From: Clostridia bacterium
Lineage (GTDB): Bacteria; Bacillota; Clostridia; Lachnospirales; CAG-274
DNA: 7,199 bases
NCBI GenBank assembly: GCA_030536675.1
Contig: JAUNPM010000077.1
Location: 1 to 7,199 of the forward strand
Direction: 5' to 3'
Of this stretch, positions 1-5,956 are shown piece after piece (positions within the stretch are counted from its first letter, which is position 1; the number at the start of each line of letters is the position of its first letter). The position numbers and the translations under genes are program-made. A model generated the notes under the pieces. That model did no database searches, had not been told where the DNA came from, and was given only the letters and a program-made list of their open reading frames with translations.

Positions 1-18
1 TGCAAATTCAGCTTTCAT
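1..18 (-). CDS. 5' end of an unidentified gene leaving the left edge
   Basis: Only the first six codons are inside the window, an ATG followed by codons for K-A-E-F-A. The start is supported by a purine-rich ribosome binding site (AAGGGGG, 33 to 27) eight bases upstream, which lies inside the last codons of the NUDIX gene. Only three bases separate the NUDIX stop from this ATG, so the two genes are probably co-transcribed and translationally linked. Product unknown; six residues do not allow a family assignment. Confidence 0.55.
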
Positions 19-21
19 AGC

Positions 22-483
22 TTATACCCCCTTAAAGTTAAAATTTCTTGATTTTTGTTCTTTGTTCTTAAAATCATTATACTCCATAAAGGCTCTTCTC
101 ATCATTTGCTTTTCATCGTGGAATTTAAGCAAATAATAAGCCTCATGTTGCTTATAAAAGCCTGCGTCGGCAAAAAATTCTTCTGCCTGGGGCCTGCAAT
201 AAAATGAATCGGTAGTCATAAGGTACCAATGAACAGTTTTGTTTACAATATCATTGCTTCCTTTAAAGGTATACTGAGTCTTACCGATATATTTTATAAT
301 TTCAGCATCAGAGTCAGTTTCTTCTTTAACCTCCCTCAGGGCAGTTTGTTTATAAGTTTCGCCGCTTTCAACAGTGCCTTTAGGCAAAACCCAGCCCATA
401 TATCTTCCATTTTGGTTTTTATAAAGCAACAGAACCTTACCGTTATGGATTACTACGCCTCCGCAGCTGACTGCTTCTATCAT
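22..483 (-). CDS. NUDIX hydrolase
   Basis: Predicted 153-residue cytosolic NUDIX-fold pyrophosphohydrolase, a family that hydrolyses nucleoside diphosphates linked to another group; the substrate cannot be read from sequence. The NUDIX box (GX5EX7REUXEEXGU) is at residues 36-58: G36, E42, then R50-E51 and the metal-binding E54-E55. The usual Gly near its end is Asp57 and the following hydrophobic residue is Ser, a mild deviation. The N-terminal strand 'AVSCGGVVI' and 'WVLPKG' before the box are typical of the fold. The ATG at 483 is preferred over an in-frame TTG at 510 because GGAGGT sits seven bases upstream of it. The gene has its own promoter (561-589) and is followed after three bases by another start codon, so it probably heads an operon. 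Family call firm, substrate unknown. Confidence 0.92.
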   Translation of the reverse strand: MIEAVSCGGVVIHNGKVLLLYKNQNGRYMGWVLPKGTVESGETYKQTALREVKEETDSDAEIIKYIGKTQYTFKGSNDIVNKTVHWYLMTTDSFYCRPQAEEFFADAGFYKQHEAYYLLKFHDEKQMMRRAFMEYNDFKNKEQKSRNFNFKGV

Positions 484-560
484 AGCTTTACCTCCGATTC
501 TGTTTGGCAAAATAACAAAAAAGTTACATATACCGCCTTTTTACCACTATAATTGTTTAT

Positions 561-589
561 AGTATATCACACTTCAAAGGTAATTTCAA
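561..589 (-). promoter_or_regulatory. sigma-A promoter of the NUDIX gene
   Basis: On the minus strand, TTGAAA (-35, 589-584), a 17-base spacer, and TATACT (-10, 566-561). A TG one base upstream of the -10 makes it an extended -10. Transcription should start near 553-555, giving a leader of about 70 bases before the ATG at 483. Confidence 0.8.
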
Positions 590-650
590 TAGATAAAAGC
601 CAAATTTGACAAATTAACTTTAGTTTTACATTATTTTTTGTTAAATATTG

Positions 651-1616
651 TTAATGTATTCTTAGATCGCTGCCTATAAATTTAAAAATTTTAAAATTCC
701 CCAATATCCTTGAAAGAACTCTTTCAGTATAAACAGCGCCTATATCCGTTACATCAAGGTTAGTTGAAATAAGCATTGATTTACCTGCTCTAAGCCTTGT
801 ATTTATTATGTCGAAAAATTCGGGCACTGTACTGCTGTTTACGCCCTCTGTTCCCAGATCATCAATTACAAGGAGATCACATTCCTCCAAAAGTCCCGCC
901 GTTTCCCTTTCGGCATTGCTTGCGTTATTGAATCTTACATTAGTCATAGTTGAAAACAATTTGTAAGCACTCATATATATAACAAAATATCCCCTGTCCA
1001 TAAGCTCCTTTGCTATACAATTGCACATAAAGCTTTTTCCAAGCCCCGAATGTCCGTAAAAGAGCATATTAAGAGGCTTGTTTTCAATGTTTTCTATGGC
1101 AAATACGGCTTCGCTTGTAATTTTCTTTATGTTTTCATAGGGAGAAATATTGTTCTCCTTTTTTTCCTTTGAAAACATTTCATATTTAAAATTATCAAAG
1201 TTTTCTCTTTCAAGTATATCTCCCAGATTTGATAACTGGTAATACTTTTGGGCGAGCTTTCTGTTAAAGCAGTCGCACCTTACTGTGCCCGTCATACCCG
1301 TATCACTGCATTTTTTACATTTGTAGGCAGGCTCAAGAGCCTTTTCATCCATACCTATGTTCTTTAATATATTCTGCCTTTCGAGCCTTAATTTATTACA
1401 GTTATTTTTAAAATCTTCAAATTTTTGCATATCCCCGTGATTTACGGCGCTTTTGAAAAGCTCTATTCCGCTTTTTTTAATTTCATCATCAATTTCACTT
1501 AATCTGGGTATGCTTTTGTAAAGAGTGCTTTTAAGCTGTTCTGATTTTCTTTCAGCCGCCTTTTTTTCTCTTCTGTACTCGTCAAATATTTCAGCATATA
1601 TTTCATTTCTGTCCAT
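651..1616 (-). CDS. DnaC/DnaI-like AAA+ helicase loader
   Basis: Predicted 321-residue AAA+ ATPase of the DnaC/DnaI group, which loads the replicative helicase onto DNA at origins and restart sites. Residues 1-90 are charged and probably helical. A zinc-site pattern follows: C100-x2-C103 and C114-x-C116. The ATPase core has Walker A GHSGLGKS (188-195), Walker B LLVIDD (248-253), sensor-1 STN (284-286), arginine-finger candidates R299 and R303, and the family's terminal G-S-D-L-R (315-319). The length matches DnaI-type loaders. IstB transposition helpers share the core but lack the cysteine cluster and this genomic partner. The ATG shares its A with the TAA of the upstream DnaD-like gene (TAATG), so translation is probably coupled. 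No clear terminator is visible between this gene and the NUDIX promoter. Confidence 0.93.
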   Translation of the reverse strand: MDRNEIYAEIFDEYRREKKAAERKSEQLKSTLYKSIPRLSEIDDEIKKSGIELFKSAVNHGDMQKFEDFKNNCNKLRLERQNILKNIGMDEKALEPAYKCKKCSDTGMTGTVRCDCFNRKLAQKYYQLSNLGDILERENFDNFKYEMFSKEKKENNISPYENIKKITSEAVFAIENIENKPLNMLFYGHSGLGKSFMCNCIAKELMDRGYFVIYMSAYKLFSTMTNVRFNNASNAERETAGLLEECDLLVIDDLGTEGVNSSTVPEFFDIINTRLRAGKSMLISTNLDVTDIGAVYTERVLSRILGNFKIFKFIGSDLRIH

Positions 1617-2641
1617 TACTGCATATTACCCTTTCTTTTAAGTATTTCAGCAATTTCATCGGCACTGTACACCTTTTGGTTATAATTGTTAAACACGCCC
1701 TTTGGCTGCTGCATAGGCACAGTCTGCTTTGATGACTTTTTATTTAAAAATGCCGCCTCTGCATTTTCCACTTCCTTCATATTTTTATAGCCTGCATTAT
1801 GCCAGGTTTCAAGTATTTTATTGCAGTATGAAAAAGCAGCCTTGCCTGTGTTTTCAACAGTTCTTTTTGCCGCCGTTTCAATAAGCTCCATACTTAAGCT
1901 CCATTCCTTTATCCACTTATCCATATAATTTCTTTCGGGAGCCGTTGCGGAACGGTCGCTTACTCCGAAAAATTTCAATATTTGTCCGTAATTGTTGTAA
2001 TAGCTTAAATAATCACTTGCGGCTTCGCTTGTCAATATGCCCTTTTCCACCCAGTCAACAGCCGTCTTTTCCATATATCTTACTGACTTTCCGCTTTTGT
2101 AGCAAAAGCTTAAAAGAACAAGTATAACTTCAAAGGGCAGCTCAAGAGTTTGATACATCCATATTATAAGTTCCGTTTCTCTTGTTGAAAGGGTTTTGCC
2201 CTTTGTGCTCTCCGCCAGCTTAAGAAGCCCTCCCGCCTCGGGATCTCCGTTGATTATTTCATTTATATCGCTTGGCTTAAATACGGGTCTTTCAACAACT
2301 ATCTTAACATTGTCTTTTTCCTTGTCGTCTTTTTTTTCATTATTGTTTTTTATGCTTTCACAGCTTAAAAATTCAATTACAGGCTCTTCTCTGCTTCCTG
2401 CCGTGGTTATAAGCCCAACAGACTTCCAATACTTCCACGCCTTTATTACGTCGCTTTCAATAATGCCGAATTTTTTTGCAATATCACTGTTTGAAACTGA
2501 TATTCCCGATGCTGCACACCTGTAAGCATAAATATATATAAGAGAAAAAACAGAGCTTGGCACATCCGCCATATAATTATCTATAAAGTCATTTTCAATT
2601 GCCGTTACAGCATTACCGCATAAAAACTTAATACCGCTCAC
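1616..2641 (-). CDS. DnaD/DnaB-like primosomal protein with tandem DDBH2 domains
   Basis: Predicted 341-residue DnaD-domain replication-initiation protein that would work with the DnaC-like loader encoded next. The N-terminal ~95 residues look like the winged-helix DDBH1 domain ('SNSDIAKKFGI... AWKYWKSVGLI'). A lysine/aspartate/asparagine-rich linker follows at about 98-113. Two DnaD C-terminal-type (DDBH2) segments come next: about 126-210, with signature YMEKTAVDW (189-197), and about 223-295, with YCNKILETW (272-280). The order 1-2-2 is that of Bacillus DnaB rather than DnaD. The start is taken as GTG at 2641 because GAGG (2652-2649) lies seven bases upstream; the in-frame GTG at 2647 abuts the ribosome binding site. 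It heads an operon with its own promoter. Confidence 0.9.
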   Translation of the reverse strand: MSGIKFLCGNAVTAIENDFIDNYMADVPSSVFSLIYIYAYRCAASGISVSNSDIAKKFGIIESDVIKAWKYWKSVGLITTAGSREEPVIEFLSCESIKNNNEKKDDKEKDNVKIVVERPVFKPSDINEIINGDPEAGGLLKLAESTKGKTLSTRETELIIWMYQTLELPFEVILVLLSFCYKSGKSVRYMEKTAVDWVEKGILTSEAASDYLSYYNNYGQILKFFGVSDRSATAPERNYMDKWIKEWSLSMELIETAAKRTVENTGKAAFSYCNKILETWHNAGYKNMKEVENAEAAFLNKKSSKQTVPMQQPKGVFNNYNQKVYSADEIAEILKRKGNMQ

Positions 2642-2699
2642 AACCACACCTCATAACAAAAAAATTGAAAAAAGCAAACTTAGTGCCTTTTATCTTTCA

Positions 2700-2728
2700 A
2701 TAATACCATAACCCGACAACTTTTACAA
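2700..2728 (-). promoter_or_regulatory. promoter of the DnaD-like/DnaC-like operon
   Basis: On the minus strand, TTGTAA (2728-2723), 17 bases, TATTAT (2705-2700), with an extended -10 TG (ATGG before TATTAT). Transcription would start near 2693, leaving a leader of about 50 bases to the GTG at 2641. The leader holds a weak AT-rich hairpin (arms 2669-2676 and 2684-2691) followed by T-runs, which may be no more than composition. Confidence 0.7.
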
Positions 2729-2806
2729 GCATCAACAATATTTATTCAAAATATCCCATATTACATTTAAGCCCCGCAGATCTAAACTTAAAGCCCTTTA
2801 TATGCT

Positions 2807-3631
2807 TCAATCTTTTTCAATAGTAATATATCCCGTAATCTCTCCGTAATTTCCAAGTACGTCCTTGGCATAGTACTTTACTTCATATTTACCGGGAGTT
2901 GTAGGCTCAATATCATAAGCCAAAAGATAATCAATGGGATTATTTGCCGTATCATAAGCAGTCACACCGTATCTTATTAATCCTGCCAGCTTTTCCGATG
3001 TCAGCCCCTCACTTGCCTTTACGCTTTTGTAAAGGCTCTTGTAATGAAACTTTACTCCTTCCGTTTTCCAAGGATTGTTTTCATTGGGGTCCGTTGGGTC
3101 CCAGTTTGGATACTTGGCGTTTACACCCAGCTTTATTGCCTTTGGTCTTACAAAGGGGTCACTTCCATTATCTATTATTTTGACCTCCGTACCAATGGGG
3201 CAATTGTCGTATATCCATTTTGCATCTGCCGCAGTCAGCCTTACACAGCCCATTGAAGCCGATGTTCCCAATTTATTGTATTCTTCCCACTTAAGTGTAT
3301 CGGGACTTGTTGTTTTGTAATATACGGAATGAAAAAGTATATTTCCGTTTATTCGTGTTGCATATTGACCGTACACATTGCCGAACAAAGCACGCCACGT
3401 ATATTTTTCTTTTGTTCTGAATGTTCCCGACGGTGTTCCGTTATTTGCCCCTACAGAGCATATCATTGCCTTAACGGGCTCATATTCTCCTTTGCTGTTT
3501 ATTTTGTATATGGTAACGCAGTTTGTTGATTTGTTTACGGTAATGCTGTATGTATTTACATCGGCACCTGTAAATGAAGTGCAGAGCATACATATGCTCA
3601 CAGTAAAAAATAACAATATAATTCTTTTCAT
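2807..3631 (-). CDS. secreted L,D-transpeptidase (YkuD domain) with C-terminal Ig-like domain
   Basis: Predicted 274-residue exported YkuD-fold enzyme; the family makes 3-3 peptidoglycan cross-links or anchors proteins to the wall through a catalytic cysteine. An N-terminal basic/hydrophobic segment (MKRIILLFF to about residue 23) looks like a Sec signal peptide, probably cleaved after 'FTGA'; no convincing lipobox is present. The YkuD domain spans about 27-155 with conserved H101 and the SMGCVR motif (126-131, nucleophile C129, R131). After a Pro/Asn/Asp-rich linker (about 172-190), residues 194-274 resemble a bacterial Ig-like domain ('GKYEVKYYAKDVLGN'). The start at 3631 has AGGTG five to six bases upstream and gives a clean signal peptide; an ATG at 3649 with AAAAGG upstream is also possible. 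It is transcribed alone. No clear terminator follows. Confidence 0.92.
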   Translation of the reverse strand: MKRIILLFFTVSICMLCTSFTGADVNTYSITVNKSTNCVTIYKINSKGEYEPVKAMICSVGANNGTPSGTFRTKEKYTWRALFGNVYGQYATRINGNILFHSVYYKTTSPDTLKWEEYNKLGTSASMGCVRLTAADAKWIYDNCPIGTEVKIIDNGSDPFVRPKAIKLGVNAKYPNWDPTDPNENNPWKTEGVKFHYKSLYKSVKASEGLTSEKLAGLIRYGVTAYDTANNPIDYLLAYDIEPTTPGKYEVKYYAKDVLGNYGEITGYITIEKD

Positions 3632-3727
3632 AGGTTCACCTGCTTTCATATTCGCCTTTTAAAATTGCGGGTTCAGCCTTTAAAATATAAAAACATTTTA
3701 ACTTTCAAGGACATTCCTTATATTTTT

Positions 3728-3756
3728 ATTTTACCATATATTTGCAAATAACACAA
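3728..3756 (-). promoter_or_regulatory. probable promoter of the L,D-transpeptidase gene
   Basis: On the minus strand, TTGTGT (3756-3751), 17 bases, TAAAAT (3733-3728), with an extended -10 TG (ATGG before TAAAAT). The -35 is weak (TTG only) but the -10, TG and spacing fit. It lies between the upstream gene's terminator and the coding start and predicts a leader of about 90 bases. Confidence 0.55.
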
Positions 3757-3782
3757 CTTAAAAGTAAGCCGAAACACCAAAG

Positions 3783-3820
3783 CCAATAAAAAGCAGACGG
3801 AACAAAATCGTCCCGTCTGC
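3783..3820 (-). terminator. intrinsic terminator of the alcohol dehydrogenase gene
   Basis: Perfect 8-bp GC-rich inverted repeat, GCAGACGG (3793-3800) and CCGTCTGC (3813-3820), with a 12-base loop. On the minus strand it is followed directly by TTTTTATTGG. It begins 27 bases past the stop codon of the alcohol dehydrogenase gene. Confidence 0.88.
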
Positions 3821-3847
3821 CATTTAAAATTTGTATATTAATATATA

Positions 3848-4996
3848 TTAAATCAAGGATTTGTAAAGCTCCGTAATATCCTCTACGGAAGTTTCCTTTG
3901 GATTTCCGGGTCTGCAGGCATCGTCATAAGCTGACTGTGCAAGGAAAGGTATATCCTCTTCCTTTACAATTTCCTTTAAATTTTCAGGTATACCTACATC
4001 TGAAGCAAGCTTTTTCACAGCGTCAACAGCTGCTTTTCTGTACTCACTTTGAGTCATATTTTCAGTGCCCTCAACTCCCATTGCCTTAGCTATATCTCTG
4101 TATTTTTCTCCCGTTGCCTCTGCATTGTAAGCCATAACCGTAGGCAGTATAATAGCATTTGCTATTCCGTGAGGAGTGTCATAAAGAGCGCCCAAAGGGT
4201 GAGCCATTGAATGTACGATACCAAGACCTACATTTGAAAAGCCCATTCCCGCAATGTATTGACCGAGAGCCATACCCTCTCTGCCTTCCGGAGTATTTTC
4301 AACTGCACCTCTTAAATTTTTGGATATAATTTCTATAGCTTTTAAATGGAACATATCGGAAAGCTCCCAAGCCCCTGCCGTAATATATCCTTCTATAGCG
4401 TGAGTAAGAGCGTCCATACCTGTAGCAGCAGTAAGCCCCTTTGGCATAGATGACATCATATCAGGGTCAACAACTGCCACAACGGGAATATCGTGAACGT
4501 CCACACAAACCATTTTTCTGTTCTTTTCAGCGTCTGTAATTACATAGTTAATTGTAACCTCAGCTGCAGTTCCCGCAGTTGTAGGCACTGCTATAATTGG
4601 CACTGCTTTATTTTTTGTTGGAGCAACACCCTCAAGACTTCTTATGTCGGCAAATTCGGGATTGTTTATAACAATTCCTATAGCCTTTGCAGTATCCATA
4701 GATGAGCCACCGCCTATGGCAATTATGTAATCAGCGCCGCTTTCTTTATATGCCTTAACGCCCGTCTGAACATTTTCAATAGTAGGGTTAGGCTTAATAT
4801 CTGAATAAATTTCATATATAAGACCTGCTTCGTCAAGTACATCAGTTACCTTTTTCGTAACATTAAATTTAATAAGATCGGGATCGGAACATACGAAAGC
4901 CTTTTTAAAGCCTCTGCCTAAAGCCTCGTCGGCAATATGCTTTATTGCTCCTGAACCGTGATAAGATGTTTCATTTAATATGAATCTGTTTGCCAT
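3848..4996 (-). CDS. fucO: iron-containing alcohol dehydrogenase, FucO (lactaldehyde reductase) type
   Basis: Predicted 382-residue group III Fe-dependent, NAD-linked alcohol dehydrogenase. It closely resembles E. coli FucO, which interconverts lactaldehyde and 1,2-propanediol: the same N-terminal MANR-ILNET, 'TTAGTAAEVTINYVITD', 'GMDALTHAIEGYIT' and 'GQYIAGMGFSNVGLG', and essentially the same length. The nucleotide-binding GGGS is at 95-98. D38, after the first strand, matches the Asp that favours NAD over NADP in FucO. The metal ligands are D195, H199, H262 and H276. The ATG at 4996 has GGAGGG seven bases upstream. No fucose or rhamnose catabolic genes are nearby, and a Rex-like site on the promoter points to redox-controlled fermentative use. 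The natural substrate could be another short-chain aldehyde or alcohol. Confidence 0.95.
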   Translation of the reverse strand: MANRFILNETSYHGSGAIKHIADEALGRGFKKAFVCSDPDLIKFNVTKKVTDVLDEAGLIYEIYSDIKPNPTIENVQTGVKAYKESGADYIIAIGGGSSMDTAKAIGIVINNPEFADIRSLEGVAPTKNKAVPIIAVPTTAGTAAEVTINYVITDAEKNRKMVCVDVHDIPVVAVVDPDMMSSMPKGLTAATGMDALTHAIEGYITAGAWELSDMFHLKAIEIISKNLRGAVENTPEGREGMALGQYIAGMGFSNVGLGIVHSMAHPLGALYDTPHGIANAIILPTVMAYNAEATGEKYRDIAKAMGVEGTENMTQSEYRKAAVDAVKKLASDVGIPENLKEIVKEEDIPFLAQSAYDDACRPGNPKETSVEDITELYKSLI

Positions 4997-5040
4997 AAAT
5001 ATCCCTCCGTTTTTGTTACATCATTATAATATAAATCTTT

Positions 5041-5076
5041 ATGTTAATATTATAACACAATTATGCACCAAAACAA
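5041..5076 (-). promoter_or_regulatory. promoter of the alcohol dehydrogenase gene with overlapping Rex-type operator
   Basis: On the minus strand, TTGTTT (5076-5071), 16 bases, consensus TATAAT (5054-5049) with an extended TG. The 18-mer at 5041-5058 contains TGTTA-N6-TAACA and matches 11 of the 14 defined positions of the known Rex consensus TTGTTAA-N4-TTAACAA; it covers the whole -10 box. Rex is the NADH/NAD+-sensing repressor of fermentation genes in Firmicutes, and alcohol dehydrogenase genes are typical targets. A second TATAAT at 5028-5023 lacks a plausible -35. Confidence 0.65.
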
Positions 5077-5112
5077 GAGTTTTTTTATTAATTTTTAGTT
5101 AATATTTCACAA

Positions 5113-5373
5113 TCAGCTGTTTTCTTTTTTATTTAACCACATTTTTGCCGTTGCCTTTCCCCCTAAAATATGTCTTTGAGCCTTATGATAAGCAAGTATT
5201 TCTCTGACCCTTTCGGCAAGTCCCGAATCCACCTTAGGCAGTCTTTCAACCAGATCCTTATGACAGGTGGATTTTGATATGCCCCACACCTTAGCCGCCG
5301 CCCTTATTGTTTTTTTTGTTTCACAAATATATTTGCCTATTTCAAGACACCTTTCTTCAATATCGGCTCTCAT
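5113..5373 (-). CDS. spoIIID: sporulation transcriptional regulator SpoIIID
   Basis: 86-residue DNA-binding regulator of the mother-cell sporulation programme. In Bacillus, SpoIIID is made under sigma-E, and it activates or represses many sigma-E genes and helps switch to sigma-K. Sequence signature: 'IGKYICETKKTIR' (12-24), a helix-turn-helix over about 23-42 with recognition segment 'SKSTCHKDLVERLP', and the conserved basic stretch 'YHKAQRHILGGKAT' (62-75), which matches the second DNA-contacting region of SpoIIID. The length is close to the Bacillus protein (93 residues). AAGGAGGG lies eight bases before the ATG and is involved in a potential leader hairpin (5375-5431). The preceding gene is the TSCPD protein, 71 bases upstream. 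No strong terminator follows, only a weak AT-only inverted repeat near 5078-5105. Confidence 0.96.
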   Translation of the reverse strand: MRADIEERCLEIGKYICETKKTIRAAAKVWGISKSTCHKDLVERLPKVDSGLAERVREILAYHKAQRHILGGKATAKMWLNKKENS

Positions 5374-5374
5374 T

Positions 5375-5431
5375 AAAAAAAGCCCTCCTTGTTCAACACT
5401 TATTGCATTATATGAACAAGTAAGGACTTTT
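5375..5431 (-). promoter_or_regulatory. spoIIID: leader hairpin of spoIIID burying its SD, with an embedded sigma-E-like promoter
   Basis: On the minus strand, bases 5431-5413 can pair with 5395-5378: eight perfect pairs next to the loop (5420-5413 with 5395-5388), one mismatch, four pairs including a G-U, one bulge, and five more pairs. The Shine-Dalgarno AAGGAGGG (5390-5383) lies wholly in the right arm. The right arm runs into TTTTTT just before the ATG and an A-run precedes the left arm, so it also looks like an intrinsic terminator for the upstream gene. CATATAAT (5414-5407) resembles the sigma-E -10 (CATACA-T) and also holds a consensus TATAAT. The -35 candidate GTCTAAA (5435-5429) is weak. 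A transcript starting near 5400 would lack the left arm. Confidence 0.5.
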
Positions 5432-5444
5432 AGACATTTATTTT

Positions 5445-5708
5445 TTATTTATTTAATTCCGCCAAAGCGGCTTCAAGAGCCTTTGAAACCTGATCGGGAC
5501 AGGAGGTTGACTTCATTCCGCATTTTATTCCGTACATTTTCTTTGCTGCGTCCTCTGCCTTCATACCCTTCATAAGCACAATAAGCCCCTTAATGTTTCC
5601 GTCACAGCCTCCTGTTATTTTAACATCATTTATAATGTGCGTATTTTCATCTATATCAACAATTGTTTCCCTTGAGCACACGCCTTTATTTTTATATATG
5701 TACTGCAT
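5445..5708 (-). CDS. small TSCPD-domain protein (TIGR03905-like)
   Basis: 87-residue cytosolic protein carrying the TSCPD motif (68-72) and four cysteines at 11, 35, 63 and 70. The cysteine placement (C11; GGCDGN at 33-38; KCGMKSTSCPDQ at 62-73) suggests a metal-binding or redox site. The same domain occurs at the C terminus of B12-dependent (class II) ribonucleotide reductases, where it is linked to cysteine chemistry; the role of the free-standing form is not established. AAGGAGGT lies six bases before the ATG. The gene sits just downstream of the tRNA terminator, with no space for a standard promoter outside the tRNA genes, and just upstream of spoIIID. Family call is good, function unknown. 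Confidence 0.88.
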   Translation of the reverse strand: MQYIYKNKGVCSRETIVDIDENTHIINDVKITGGCDGNIKGLIVLMKGMKAEDAAKKMYGIKCGMKSTSCPDQVSKALEAALAELNK

Positions 5709-5722
5709 ATTAAAACCTCCTT

Positions 5723-5757
5723 AAACAAAAAACAGACTTCATTGTGTGAAGTCTGTT
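5723..5757 (-). terminator. intrinsic terminator of the tRNA operon
   Basis: Perfect 10-bp inverted repeat AACAGACTTC (5731-5740) / GAAGTCTGTT (5748-5757) with a 7-base loop. On the minus strand it runs into TTTTTTGTTT. It begins one base after the discriminator base of tRNA-Gly and ends just before the ribosome binding site of the TSCPD gene. Confidence 0.92.
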
Positions 5758-5758
5758 A

Positions 5759-5830
5759 AGCGCGAGACGGGATTCGAACCCGCGGCCCTCGCCTTGGCAA
5801 GGCGATGCTCTACCACTGAGCCACTCGCGC
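5759..5830 (-). tRNA. tRNA-Gly (anticodon GCC)
   Basis: 72-base cloverleaf. The acceptor stem GCGCGAG/CTCGCGC (5830-5824 with 5766-5760) is perfect and the discriminator is U (5759). The anticodon stem TCGCC/GGCGA carries the loop TTGCCAA with anticodon GCC at 5798-5796. The T-arm is GCGGG-TTCGAAT-CCCGT. No CCA is encoded. It is three bases downstream of tRNA-Trp in the same transcript. Confidence 0.97.
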
Positions 5831-5833
5831 ATA

Positions 5834-5904
5834 CAGCGGCTGAAAGAATCGAACTCTCAATTTTCGCTTTGGAGGCGAACGTTATACCACTTAACCAAGC
5901 CGCT
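5834..5904 (-). tRNA. tRNA-Trp (anticodon CCA)
   Basis: 71-base cloverleaf. Acceptor stem AGCGGCT/AGCCGCT (5904-5898 with 5841-5835) and discriminator G (5834), as usual for bacterial tRNA-Trp. Anticodon stem TTCGC/GCGAA carries loop CTCCAAA with anticodon CCA at 5872-5870. The T-arm is GAGAG-TTCGATT-CTTTC with one G-U pair. No CCA is encoded. It is the first gene of the tRNA pair, with a strong promoter 24 bases upstream. Confidence 0.95.
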
Positions 5905-5927
5905 TTATGTTGTCATCAACAAATAAT

Positions 5928-5956
5928 ATTCTATCACAACTATTTAATCTTGTCAA
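5928..5956 (-). promoter_or_regulatory. promoter of the tRNA-Trp/tRNA-Gly operon
   Basis: On the minus strand, a perfect -35 TTGACA (5956-5951), a 17-base spacer, and -10 TAGAAT (5933-5928). Transcription should start near 5921, leaving about 17 bases before tRNA-Trp. The -35 hexamer overlaps the TGA stop codon (5955-5953) of the PAP2 gene. Confidence 0.92.

Noticed and set aside
638..657. Rex-like TTGTTAAATATTGTTAAT downstream of the DnaC-like gene
   Set aside because: The second half is a direct repeat, not an inverted one, and it lies at a 3' end rather than on a promoter.
2944..3662. several plus-strand open frames across the L,D-transpeptidase gene
   Set aside because: They lie antisense to a gene with intact catalytic motifs and have no family features of their own.
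5078..5105. inverted repeat TATTAA/TTAATA after spoIIID as a terminator
   Set aside because: The stem contains only A-T pairs and on the minus strand is followed by A-rich rather than T-rich sequence.
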